From Linyphia triangularis (lineage: Eukaryota > Arthropoda > Arachnida > Araneae > Linyphiidae): a stretch of DNA of 64,000 nucleotides. The stretch is taken from assembly GCA_963978545.1 (NCBI GenBank), contig OZ021731.1, positions 28,492,593-28,556,592 on the forward strand, given 5' to 3'. The translations under genes were made by a program, and so were the position numbers. Position 1 is the first letter of the stretch, and the number at the start of each line of letters is the position of its first letter. Below the pieces are notes generated by a model. That model did not search any database. It was not told the DNA's origin and was given only the letters and a program-made list of their open reading frames with translations. This document shows positions 12,735 to 23,213 of this stretch, piece by piece.

Positions 12735-13118
12735 CTACTTATGCAGTCTTTTCGCTATCAGTTCAAACGCCTCTATCTTTCGCTTCTCCAATAACAAACT
12801 CTCCTCAAGCAACTCAATCTTTCTTTTGGCAAGTTTGTTCTTCACTCCCATCTCCTTCGCAATCGCAAGCAGCGCCTCTGCCGTCGAGTTACTCGAAGAG
12901 AGATCTTTACCTTGTGTCCTTTCTACACTTGGCGACTGGAGGCGGGTTGGCGTCTTTTCACGGGAAACGCTACTCGCCGTTGGCGCGGGGGGCTTGGCGT
13001 CTGTGACTGTCCTAGGGGTTTGGAGGAAGGTGATGATGTTTGGGGCTTGATAGAATTTGTGGTTTTGTTCTTTGTATTCGACGGTGTCCGTTACGCCTAG
13101 ATCGACCACTTCTTCAAG
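12735..13118 (-). CDS. Gene B exon 3 (127 codons plus stop)
   Basis: The acceptor is CCCCACAATAG, and the exon runs from LEEVVDLG to a stop at 12735. It has a Pro/Ser/Thr-rich stretch (residues about 30-70 of the exon) and a C-terminal charged helix matching that of gene A. Confidence 0.78.
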   Translation of the reverse strand, partial: LEEVVDLGVTDTVEYKEQNHKFYQAPNIITFLQTPRTVTDAKPPAPTASSVSREKTPTRLQSPSVERTQGKDLSSSNSTAEALLAIAKEMGVKNKLAKRKIELLEESLLLEKRKIEAFELIAKRLHK

Positions 13119-16100
13119 CTATTGTGGGGAAAAAAAATTGTTTTAATGTTTATCTTTTCTTTTTGTCACTATGTGCAGAAATGTCGTTTGTTTAGGTATA
13201 CTTTGGTCTGCCGGAACCAATTTAGTATAGACAGAGAGGTGACTGCAATTTTAAGACCTCATCGAACATCATTCTGATTTTTTTTTTATAGAAATTAGAG
13301 AAAAGTGAGTAGATTACGAATCCACTGGTCTGCCGTGGCAAAAATGGCCGAAACTGGTCAGAAATCGACTTTTAATAAGTTGAACTAAATCCAATTGCCA
13401 AATAAGCCATAACTTGGCAAATAATGAGAATTTTTTTTATTTGGTAACCCTCACTCTTTAATTATCAATTAAGAAGGTTGCAGACGATTCAGATATCTGG
13501 CGACGGTCTACTTGCATCTATTAAAAGGGAGCCAAGTTGGCAATAAGCATTACGTCACGGATGACGTAACTGATGTCGCCAATTTGGCTTACTTTTAAAA
13601 GATACACATTTTCCAAGCCAGAGATCAAAAATCGTTTGAGCTTTTTCTCATTGAAAATCAAAATGCATGGTTGCCAGACGAAAAAGTTTGTTCTATTTTT
13701 GGCAAGTTATAACATATTTGGCAATCGGATTTTAGTTCAACTCATTCCAAGTCGATTTTTGATCAGTTTCGGCCATTTTTGCCACGGCAGACCAGTGGAT
13801 TCCTAATCTACTAAATTTCCTCCAATCTCTATAAAATATTCAGAATGATGTTCGATGAGGTCCAAAAATTGCAGTCGCCTCTCGGACTAGTAGGGAATGT
13901 CCAGAAGACTTATATTAAAACATCAATGAAAACAGTTTAAAACCTTTAATTAAATCCTTTGTCCTCCTTAAATCCTCCGTCTATAATTTAACCAACGAGA
14001 ACTTGAATGTATGATTTTCCTAATGGACGATTCCCGCATTTTTTAAATACGGGTGAAATTAGTCAATATTTCTGAAGAATTTCTTTCTGATTCCAAATAT
14101 TCAAACAAAAGTTCTTTAAAAAAAATTAGTTATTTAAATATTATATTAAGAAAAGAAAATGGCCCCAAATCGAGCCAAAACTAGTCCAATCAAAACATTC
14201 AACAAAATCTGTGACATCAAAGCTTCCTTCATTTCTACGGTTATACTAAACTTCAACTTAACTAGACATCACTTTGACGATAGATCGTGACAGTGCTCAT
14301 AGGTATTTAATCCGTTTTGGCGGCGTGAAAGCATAATGTTCGCCAAACCACAACCCTGTAGAGAACAAAAGGCTCTAAGGTTTGGCGAGAATTATGTCTT
14401 CACTCCGCCAAAATGGATTAACTGCCTATGAGCACTGTCACGATCTACCGTCTAAGTGATGTCTAGTTAAGTTGAAGTTTAGTATAGAGCGAGAAACTTG
14501 CAAAACTGGTTACCCGCTGCTGCGTTTAGCCAAGTTCGGAACAAGTGACGTCACGTTAGCTTCGAGCAGAGTGAGTAGTTTTTCCCGCCTGAATAAACCA
14601 GCGAACTTACGTTGCAAATTTAAAAAAAAAAAAAAAAAAAAGGCGCAGTGAGCAGGAATTTTTGTGTTTATGGCCTTTTCGAAACATTTAGAATTGAATA
14701 AAAAAATAAATTTAAAAATTGTGGGAATTGTCCATTATATAAGCGAATTATATGCAAAAACTAGACCATTTTAGAATACAAAAATACCAATAAACTATTT
14801 TTTTTAAATATTTGCGTTGTTCTGAATTTTGTATATTTATTGCAGACCAAGTCATCTCTTTTTCGAAATTCTGGTGCGAATTTAAATACATTGTCATAAT
14901 AATCAGAGAGGCAACTTGACGTTTAGGAACGAACCCCATCGAACGTATTCTGAATTTCTGTAGAATATAGACTAGTAGATTATGAATACTCTGGTCTGTC
15001 GGGGTAATAATTACCGAAACTGTTCGAAAATCGACTTTGAATGAGTTGAACTGAATCCGATTGCCAAATATGTTATAGCTTGTTAAGCTAGGGGTGTGGA
15101 ACATCGCACAACTTTCAATTATACTATAATACTGGTCACAACACTTAAATTTGACGTGAATAGTAATATTACCATTTTCCTACTGTCATTCATTTAAAAA
15201 AAACTAGGGGTGTGGAACATCGCACAACTTTCAATTACACTATAATACTGACGTGGTTTTATGTCATTTACCGTTTTTATATTTTCATCATTCATTTAGA
15301 GAAAATGGGATATTTTTTGCGATAATTTTTGTATAGGTCTAAAAAAAAAACGATAAAATGGTGACTTTGGTGATATACTTTTCGATAATCCTTATTTTAT
15401 CCTTTACTATAAGTGAAACTGAGGAGAGAAGAAAAAACGATCGTTGATGAGGGGTAAGCTCAAAGAAAGAGAACTCTGTGTTGAATGCATTCGTTTTTCA
15501 ACTTTTAACGCCATTAAAGCATTTTTACGGAAATTTCAGAGGTGGGACTGTTTAGAACACCTTAAGAGACATTACCACAGCGATTTTGAACAAAATCGTT
15601 AGAGCCGTTTTTTAGCAATCATTGAAAAACTGATTTTTTTCAATGGCAGCTACCTCTTATGCGCATGCGAGATTTTGACGAAAACCTTAACGATAGGTCC
15701 TTGTGCCATCACCAACCCTCACAACAAATTTGAACATCGTAGATCAATTTATTCGGGAGTTATGCTGACCACAGACATTTTTTCTAGGTCATTTTTTTTG
15801 AGATCAGGATGTTCCAAAACGTGGAGAAATGCAAAAAAAAATCCTTTTCACCATTCTGGGACCTATACACCAATGACGGATTTTCGTAACGCGAGGCCTC
15901 ACAGCTAGCTTAAATATTGCACATGTTAAAATTTCGGGTATTCAGCTAGTTATAAAAAAAATAATGTGCGTTATCGAATAAAAAAAAAAAAAAAAAATGT
16001 TCATTATTTGGCAAGTTATGACACATTTTGGCAATCGCATTTAATTTAACTCTTTCAAAGTCGATTTTAGTTCCGGGAAAACATTCATAATCTACTAGCA

Positions 16101-19100
16101 TTCTATAAAATATTCAGAATGATGTTCGATAGTGTACCTAAACTGGCAGTCGCCTCTCGGACTATTAGAGACTGAGAGGCGACAGCAAGTTTAGGTACTC
16201 CATTCGAACATCATTCTGAATATTTTATAGAATGTGGAAAAAAGTTAGTAGATTACGAATCCACTGGTCTGCAGTGGCAAAAATGGCCGAAACTGGTCCA
16301 AAATCGACTTTGAATGAGTTGTACTAAATCTGATTACCATAATACATCATAACTTACCAAAAAGTGAAAAACTTTTTCGCCTGATATTGTGGTAACCCAC
16401 CGCAATTCGATTGGCAATGAGAAAAAGCGCAAACAATTTCTGATCTCTGGCTCCGAAAACTTGCATCGTTTAAAACTAAGCCAAATTGGCACGATCAGTT
16501 ACGTCATCAGTGACGTAATATTTATTGCCAACTTGGCTCATTTATGAAAGATGCAAGTAAGCCGTCGCCACACATCTGAATCGTCTGCAACCTTCTTGAT
16601 TGAAAATTAAAGAACGATGGGTCACCAAATAAAAAAAGAATGCTCATAATTTGGCAATAGGATTTATTTCAACTCATTCAAAGTCCAGTTTCGGCCCTTT
16701 TTGCCACGGCAGACCAGTGGATGCGTAATCTACTCACTTTTCACCACATTCTATAAAATATTCAGAATGACGTTCGATGATGGGGTACAGAAACTTACAA
16801 TCGCCGCTCAGTCTAAGAGAAAGAAGGCTTACCAGGTAGCTGTGAAGAGTGGAGTTTTTGAAATCGTGAGTCGTTTCGTCTATGCCCTGGAGGTTTTCGA
16901 AACCCAACATTTTCAGATACCTGCCGTCGAGATAATCGAAATGATACGGCTTTGAAGGATCTTGCAAGTAAGCCTGGTATTTCTTTTTCACATAGCACTT
17001 GTAATCTTTAAAGCACTGGAAGAAAGAAGCGTTTTACCATAGAGCTTAATATAGTAACGTATTCTGCACTCATTCTTGGAAAATTGTAAACTATTTAAAA
17101 AAAAAAATCAAGCACTAATTCAAATTTCAGACTTTGAAAAAAAATCAAGCCATGATTCAAATTTCAGCCAAGTTGCGATTTACTATACTAAACTTCAACT
17201 GAACTTTACATCACTATACTAAACTTCAACTTAACTAGACATCACTTAGACGGTAGATATTCACAGTGCTCATAGGTATTTAATCCATTTTGGCGGAGTG
17301 AAAGCATAATGTTCGCCAAACCACAACCCTGTAGAGAACAAAAGGCTATAAGGTTTGGCGAGAATTATGTCTTCACTCCGCCAAAATGGATTAAATACCT
17401 ATGAGCACAGTGACGATCTACCGTCTAAGTGATGTCTAGTTAAGTTGAAGTTTAGTATAGTGATGTAAAGTTCAGTTGAAGTTTAGTATAGACGGTAGAT
17501 CTTCACCGTGCTCATAGACAATTCATCCATTTTGGCGGCGTGAAGACATAATGCTCGCCAAATCTTATAGCCTTTTGTTATCTACAGGGTTGCTGGGCTG
17601 AGCTTCCCAGCGTGATATTTTTCTTGTCGGGTGTTATGGGATGAGTTGGTTGGTTGGTTGTATTCAGATTATCTGGCGCCGTCAACAACACGAGGGCTAT
17701 AATGCGCCGAAACATTCGTCATTAGACAAGCCAACATACATTTACAAACACCCATGCCTAACACGGGACTCGAACCCGCAACCTCGCGGTCTAGAAGCTA
17801 GCACGCTAACCACTATACCATTTGGTCGGCGTTATGGGATGGGAAAGAAGAGTGAGAAAGGACGGTATAGTATTCTTGTCCTTCCCTTTTGTCGATCAAA
17901 AGACTGTATGGTTTGGTGAGCGTTATGCCTTCATGTCGCCAAAATGGATGAATTGCCTATGAGCTCGGTGATGATCTACCGTTTAGCAATGTTAACGTGG
18001 AGTTTAGTATATACGGTGTCAAATGACGACTTTTAAAAAAAGTCGCCAAAAAGCTATGTCGCCAAATTCAAAGTAGCGTCAAAACGCTTGTGTTGCCAAA
18101 TCCAAACGGCCACTAGGGTTGCCGGAAGATCAAGTCTACGGGTTGCCACATTCGGCGATAAATCGCCAACTTTCTAAACTTCGGCATCCGAAACCGTATC
18201 GTAAATCTGCACCACCTAAGCGTTAAAGGATATGAATGCAGTTAAATAATATATAACCCATAAAACAGAGTTTTTGATAAAAATCCTTTATATTGCCAAG
18301 ACTGAATATAAGGATAAAAGCTTCCAAACATTGAATGGAAATTATGAAATTATCCATATTTTTCTTGCGTTTGTGAGTTTCCAGAAATAGTAAATTCACG
18401 CTGTGACGCGACACCTTGACATTTGAATACAAAGTAGCTTTCCCGGAGGTATTTCAATAAGGACTTGCGAGCATTGGCGATTAGAGAGGGAGAAAACTCG
18501 GCAAATTCTGGCAGCCGACGAATAATTCCAGACATGTATATCGTGTTTGCTGATATTTGAAAGCGACATTTTTAAAGAGAGAGACCAGGGTTGCAAACCT
18601 TAGGCTGCCCAGGAGAAAAGCTCCCGCCAGACAGTCTAGAAGATGGCGGTCGCTAAGGAAACAAGATTCGTCCGTTTAGAATAGGGGTGGCGATTGCAGG
18701 ATCTCCTGGGTCTTGTTACTACGGCACTAGACAACGTGATGGGAGCCGTTCTTATGATAGACCGAAAGAGAGGCGTATAATTTATTAACGAGAAATTGAA
18801 CGAGTAGGACTGTGACAGTCTGTGCCATTAAAGGGCAGGTTCTACTACAAGTTTTTATTGCGGTTACATAAGTATTTACGTTTGTAATTGTATAGTAATT
18901 TAATAAAAGATTGTTAAATGTTTTATAGTATAGTAAAGTTTGTTGGATAGATAATTAGGTTGTGATCAATTCATCACACTTCGTGGGGCGATGGGGATCG
19001 ACAGCTTAAGGTCGATTCCGAACCACAACGAACATCCATGACCAACCCGGGATTCTAACCCGGCACCTTTAGCATGCGGGGCCAGAGCGCTCACCACACA

Positions 19101-20609
19101 GCCAATGAGGTGGGTGCTTTGTGGAGCGAGATGAATACACACTTTGCGGTCGGTTTATAGCCATGTCTTGGAGGAAATTAAAAATTTCGAAATGCTTTAA
19201 ATAATAGCGAACATGTTGATAATATAAAATAACGGCTTTTGTTGAAAATAAAAATACTTTCTAAGTTACAATAAAAAAAAAAAAAAAAAAGTCAAAGAAA
19301 TTGATGAATGAGGTTCCGGTATTTCAAAATTCAAAAAATTCCCTTTTTAACATTTATATAAAAACTGAACAACGGGCTTTTTCGAAATTTGTTTTGTTTG
19401 ACAACATAGTTTATCGGGTTTTCTCGCATACGAGACGGAAATGATGGGTAGTTGTTTTTAAACGGTAAGCGTTCCAGCCTTGATATTCGGACAACCATTC
19501 CTGAAGTTGCAGCAATATTTTGTTGATACATAATGCCATCATGTAAATTAAATCTATCAATACAGGTAAAGGATGGTTAGACAGGATGGATACAGGAAGG
19601 ATGGTTACGAAGGATGGTACACCGAATAGCTAAAAAGTGTTACAAAGACTTAGTCTGTGCGTCTTAGGGTTAACATTCCCAGACAAAATTTCAAATGTTA
19701 CCATGCGCCTGCTAAATGTCAAATGAAAGTGCTTGTCAAGACGGGCTACCATAATGAAATTCAACCAGAAGTAAGGTGAGGAAAAAGTGAGATCGGGAAA
19801 TATCAACCGGAAGTAAATTTTGTATTAGTTAGGTTCAAAGTATAACAACTACAAACCTGTGTCATCAATTTGAAAGAAAATTAGTAGGATTGTCAACTAG
19901 AAAGGTGACCTGTAGCGTGTATCTCCATAGTTAATAATTTTTATCCATTTTAAATCCTCTATTTGGAAAGTATCCATAGTTAATAATTTTTATCCATAGT
20001 AAATCCTCTATTTGGAGTGTATTCATTGTTAATAATTTGCATTCATAGTAAATCTTGTATTTGAAGTGTATCCATAGTTAATAGCCGATCAAACGGTATA
20101 ATGGTTAGCGTGCTAGCTTCTAGATCGCGAGGTTGCGGGTTCGAGTCCCGTGTTAGGCCTGGGTGTTTGTAAATGTAAGTTGGCTTGTCTAATGACGAAT
20201 GTTTCGGCGCATTATTGCCCTCGTGTTGATTACGGCTCCCGATAATCTGAATATAACCAACAACCATAGTTAATAATTTTTAACCGTAATAAATCATCTA
20301 TTTGGAATATAGCCATAGTTAATAACTTTTATCCATAGTTAATTATCTATTTTGAGTGTATCCATAGTGAATCATTTTTATTCATATTAAACCATCTATT
20401 TAGTTAGAGTGTATCAATGGTAAATCATCTATTTGGAGGAAAGTCTACAAATCTGTATCTCAATCCACACCTTCCCTCCAAATAGACACGTCTTTGATAT
20501 ACTAAGTAAGTTTTTTCAGTTTTACAGTTATATATCTATCCAGAATAAAAATAGACTCCCCCCACAAAAGTTAGATGTGTTCGTTGAAAATAAATATTAA
20601 TTTTATAAA

Positions 20610-20656
<47 letters not shown>

Positions 20657-22554
20657 CGTGAAGGTAGAAAGTTTTTTTTCTTTTTCTTTTTTGTAAGGTT
20701 AGGCTTTGTACTTAAGTGTGTTTCACTAATAAGACCTCGATATAACATTAACCTCAACAGAGGTAGATTTCATTTAGTCCGAGAGGCAACTGCAATTTTT
20801 GGACCCCATCGAACATCATTCTGAATTTTTTATAGAAATTGGAGAAAAGTGAGTAGATTACAAATCCACTGGTCTGCCGTGGCAAAAATGGCAGAAACTG
20901 ATCAAAAATCGACTTGGAATGAGTTGAACTAAAATCCGATTGCCAAATATGTTATAACTTGCCAAAAAGAGAACAAAAAGTCTGGCTACCCAGTGCATTT
21001 TGATATTCAATGAGAAAAAGCGCAAACGATTTCTGATTTCTGGCTCGGAAACGTGTATCTTTTAAAAATAAGCCAAATTGGCGACATCAGTGACGTAATG
21101 TTTATTGCCAATTTGGCTCATTTATGAAAGATGCAAGTAAGCCGTAGCCACACATCCGAATCGTTTGCATCATTCTTAAATTGAAAATTAAAGAGTGAGG
21201 GTTACCAAATAAAAGAAAAATGCTCATTAATTGGCAACTTATGGCGCATTTGGCAATTGGATTTAGTTCAACTTATTAAAAGTCGATTTTTGGCCAGTTT
21301 CGGTCATTTTTGCCACGGCAGACCAGTGGATTTGTAATCTACTCACTTTTCTCCACATTCTATAAAAAATTCAGAATGATGTTCGATGGGGTCCAAAAAT
21401 TGCACTCGCATCTCAGTCTAATTCGTTAAATGTAGTCCAATAGTGTATGATTGATATCTGTACATGGTGTACCATAGTACCATTAAAAACATGTGTAGAA
21501 GTGGTCATTTAGTGTCAGTCACAATTCAACTCGAATAAGTGGGGGTGGTGCTATGGCATGTTTTTGTTTGTTACCGTTAATGTCCTTGGTCGAATAATGT
21601 ACCGCCGTGCCATCAGTTGAATACATTGAAAGATCTATTTTTTAGAAGATAATGCTTAATCAGGATGCAACCTTCAGCTTGCCGTGGATTCCGAACCACA
21701 ATGAACAATCATGCCTAACCTAGGATTCGAACCCGGCACTTTTGGTTTGCCATGTGTGGCTAGAGAGCTAACCACGCAAACACCATCAGTAGAACGCAAT
21801 AAAACGTTTGAACCCTCTCCAGAACGTTACGCGTTGTTAAGAAATGTTGTCGATATCACACGTAAAAATAGTAAACATAAAAAACAAAAGGGTCGACGTC
21901 AGCTCACCCCCCCCCCCCATCCAGTTACCTCCACTGGTCCATTTTGTACCTAATGTCTCTTGTTCGTACAACACTCCTTCGAAAAAATTCAGAATAAGAA
22001 AATTCTTCTTTTTTTTTGTGTTCTTTATAAGTGTGTTCTTAAGAGAAGGAATCCATAAAATTCAAGAAACAGAATTAAAATACATCTGACTATTCTATCG
22101 TTAGAGTTAAATAGGCCTTTTCTTGCGATTTCAATACTACTTTAAAACAATAATAAAAAATAGTCAATTTAAAAAAAAAATCAGACAAAACTAAATTCCA
22201 GGATAAAAAAATTAAACTCAGGAATAAAAAAATTAAACTCAGGAATAAAAAAAAAAACTCAAAAAAGAAACATTTCGTTAAAAGTTCTCATAAGTTGAGA
22301 CTGGAACATTTTTATGAAGAAAGAATAATAATAAAAAAAAAAAATCTTACTTTCCGCCATTTCTCTGCAGATCTCCTTGGACCTTTTTCTTCGGCATTCA
22401 AAAGCTCTGTCAGTTCCCGCCACAAATTTTCTTTTTTAAATTTGGTAAAATCTTTTTCTACGGTGCCCCGAAACAATTTGGGATGCTCTTCCAAAAAATC
22501 CGCCATTTTTTGAAGTTGCAACCTACTAATTTTTTTAGAAGTAAATGTACTCAT
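12735..22554 (-). CDS. Zeste-type Myb/SANT DNA-binding protein, gene B (256 aa, 3 exons)
   Basis: The coding exons are 22554-22351, 17015-16833 and 13118-12735; both introns are phase 0. Residues 1-85 form a zeste-type Myb/SANT-like DNA-binding domain. Visible are a first helix (LQKMADFLEEHP), the core Trp of ENLWRELTELLN, and a last helix that crosses the exon 1/2 junction (EKWRK|CFKDYKCYVKKK). The middle is Ser/Pro/Thr-rich, and the C-terminus is a charged helix (EALLAIAKEMGVKNKLAKRK), probably for self-association. In this family such proteins bind DNA in the nucleus; the target is unknown here. It is a paralogue of gene A (32941-40314). The upstream open frame is in frame but starts with TTG, so I chose the ATG at 22554. 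Confidence 0.82.
13230..13887. mobile_element. Palindromic MITE F2, 658 bp (gene B intron 2)
   Basis: Ends GACAGAGAGGTGACTGCA and TGCAGTCGCCTCTCGGAC, flanked by TA on both sides. The arms pair along nearly the full length. The apex carries two CRE-like half-palindromes (ATTACGTCA and TGACGTAA) and TTGGC/GCCAA words. It lies 111 bp upstream of the gene B exon 3 acceptor. TA targets fit the Tc1/mariner superfamily. Confidence 0.82.
13895..14730 (+). repeat. Dispersed repeat R2, copy 1, interrupted
   Basis: Resembles 27345-27890 in order and orientation. Shared words include CAAGTGACGTCAC, TTTTTCCCGCC and GGCGCAGTGAGCAG (against AGCGCAGCGAGCAG). It is split at 14242-14486 by a fold-back MITE. 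The copies are diverged. The GTGACGTCAC site is a strong CRE-like palindrome. Confidence 0.55.
14242..14486. mobile_element. Palindromic fold-back MITE F1, 245 bp, copy 2
   Basis: Same ends and length as 4641-4885, with only scattered differences. It is inserted in repeat R2 within gene B intron 2. Confidence 0.88.
14920..15085. mobile_element. Half copy of MITE F2
   Basis: Holds the 'gaaccccatcgaac..attctgaattt' and 'ctagtagattatgaat' words of one F2 arm and stops near the apex. No terminal end is seen. Confidence 0.6.
15086..15949 (-). repeat. R1 copies joined to a Helitron-like 3' end
   Basis: At 15098 and again at 15205 the minus strand shows the R1 terminus (CTAGGGGTGTGGAACATCGCA as read on plus), so two R1 ends lie head to tail. 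R1 continues to about 15835. It is then joined to 15860-15949, which matches the 3' end of the Helitron-like element at 31722-31813 and ends CAGCTAG|T. Confidence 0.5.
16014..16162. mobile_element. Half copy of MITE F2
   Basis: One arm only, ending CAGTCGCCTCTCGGAC|TA. It lies 5 bp from the full copy at 16168. It may be the remnant of an older insertion used as a target. Confidence 0.65.
16168..16813. mobile_element. Palindromic MITE F2, 646 bp, next to gene B exon 2
   Basis: Ends GAGACTGAGAGGCGACAG and CAATCGCCGCTCAGTC with TA on both sides. Its end lies 17 bp from the intron 2 donor GT (16831-16832), so the first part of the transcribed intron is this inverted repeat. Confidence 0.82.
16833..17015 (-). 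CDS. Gene B exon 2 (61 codons)
   Basis: The acceptor is a pyrimidine tract ending TTCTTTCTTCCAG and the donor is GTAAGC. The first residues, CFKDYKCYVKKK, complete the recognition helix. The rest aligns with gene A exon 2 (HFDYLDGRYLKMLGFEN against HYDNDLACRFLTVMGYDN). A palindromic MITE ends 19 bp from the exon, inside the intron. Confidence 0.8.
17184..17490. mobile_element. Fold-back MITE F1 nested in its own kind
   Basis: A complete 245-bp F1 (17215-17459) sits between two 31-bp outer arms. The left is TATACTAAACTTCAAC..ACATCAC (17184-17214) and the right is its inverted complement (17460-17490). This looks like insertion of one copy into the apex of a related palindrome. Confidence 0.75.
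17490..18013. mobile_element. Diverged F1-related fold-back, interrupted
   Basis: Arms begin GACGGTAGATCTTCACC and end GATGATCTACCGTTTAGC..GTTTAGTATA. It has the same 'ccattttggcggcgtgaag' core as F1 but a longer loop. A SINE1 sits in the loop (17644-17830). Confidence 0.65.
17644..17830 (-). repeat. SINE1, full length
   Basis: A minus-strand copy with intact boxes. A perfect 11-bp TSD, GTTATGGGATG, lies at 17633-17643 and 17831-17841. It is inserted in the fold-back loop, so it is younger than that element. Confidence 0.93.
19003..19113 (-). repeat. SINE2 fragment
   Basis: Contains a SINE2 box B segment read inverted (CCGGGATTCTAACCCGGC, one base off) and the 'gattccgaaccacaacgaacatcca' body. 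The tail part is missing. Confidence 0.7.
19918..20445. repeat. Minisatellite, 49-bp unit
   Basis: Units of about 49 bp built on 'tatccatagttaataattttt' and 'catagtaaatcctctatttggagtg' repeat about seven times. The first clear units start at 19971 and 20020. A SINE1 (20084-20263) is inserted in one unit and has duplicated part of it. Confidence 0.8.
20084..20263 (+). repeat. SINE1, full length
   Basis: It starts GCCGATCAAACGG. A perfect 12-bp TSD, CCATAGTTAATA, lies at 20072-20083 and 20264-20275. The target is itself part of the 49-bp satellite unit. Confidence 0.9.
20777..21418. mobile_element. Palindromic MITE F2, 642 bp (gene B intron 1)
   Basis: Ends GTCCGAGAGGCAACTGCA and TGCACTCGCATCTCAGTC with flanking TA. 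The central 'gtgacgtaatgttt' CRE-like site is kept. Confidence 0.82.
21655..21790 (-). repeat. SINE2 copy, diverged
   Basis: An inverted SINE2 with box B (GGATTCGAACCCGGC read on plus) and the 'gattccgaaccacaatgaacaatca' body. Confidence 0.7.
22351..22554 (-). CDS. Gene B exon 1 (68 codons)
   Basis: It starts MSTFTSKK and ends AEKWRK, followed by the donor GTAAGA. It encodes helices 1 and 2 of the Myb/SANT-like domain. A poly-A-rich intron start follows at once. Confidence 0.82.
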
Positions 22555-22765
22555 ATTTTGAACTTGGACAACAGAAACTAACAATTTAAATCAAACCTGA
22601 CACAAAGTATTTGCAATAATCGAGAAACACGTGGTTCAAGTTAACGAGAAGCACATCGATTCCGCCACGGACGTAATGCGAAACGGCGACGTTTTAGGCT
22701 TATTACGACTCGTCTCCAACGAACTCGCCCTCCCAAGCATTTCGCATAGGATTGACGTCACTCAG
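22555..22765 (-). promoter_or_regulatory. Putative promoter of gene B
   Basis: Upstream of the gene B ATG lie an E-box CACGTG (22628-22633) and a full CRE TGACGTCA (22753-22760), near GTTGCCACAC. Gene A has the same pair in the same order. I see no TATA box near the start. Confidence 0.45.
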
Positions 22766-23213
22766 TAGGGTTGCCACACGTCGGGGTTTCGGCGCGGAGG
22801 TGGAAACTCGTTTGGCAAGGATATCTTGATTGGCGACTTCGAAAATTGTTAAACTACTTGCTTCTTTTCGTGTTTCATAGGAGGAGGATATTTATTATAC
22901 TATACAAAAATTCCTTTCTTCAAATTTTTTGTTCAAACTTTTCAATACATGCCAATATGAGAATCTGCTTTTAGATTTAATTTGTTTCTGTTTCATTTAT
23001 TTTATCATTATTTCCTTGAAATTTATCAAGTTCTTAAAAAATAAAAATAATGTCTATGTTCCTCAAATAAAAATTTAGCCGACCAAACGGTATAGTGGTT
23101 AGCGTGCTAGCTTCGAGGTTGCGGGTTCGAAACCTGTGTGTTTGCGTGTGTCCATGTGTGTTTGTAAATGTATGTCGGCTTGTCAAATGACGAATGTTTT
23201 GGCGCATTATAGC

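Noticed and set aside
19918..20445. CRISPR-like array
   Set aside because: Units are tandem with no unique spacers and the context is animal DNA; it is a 49-bp minisatellite.
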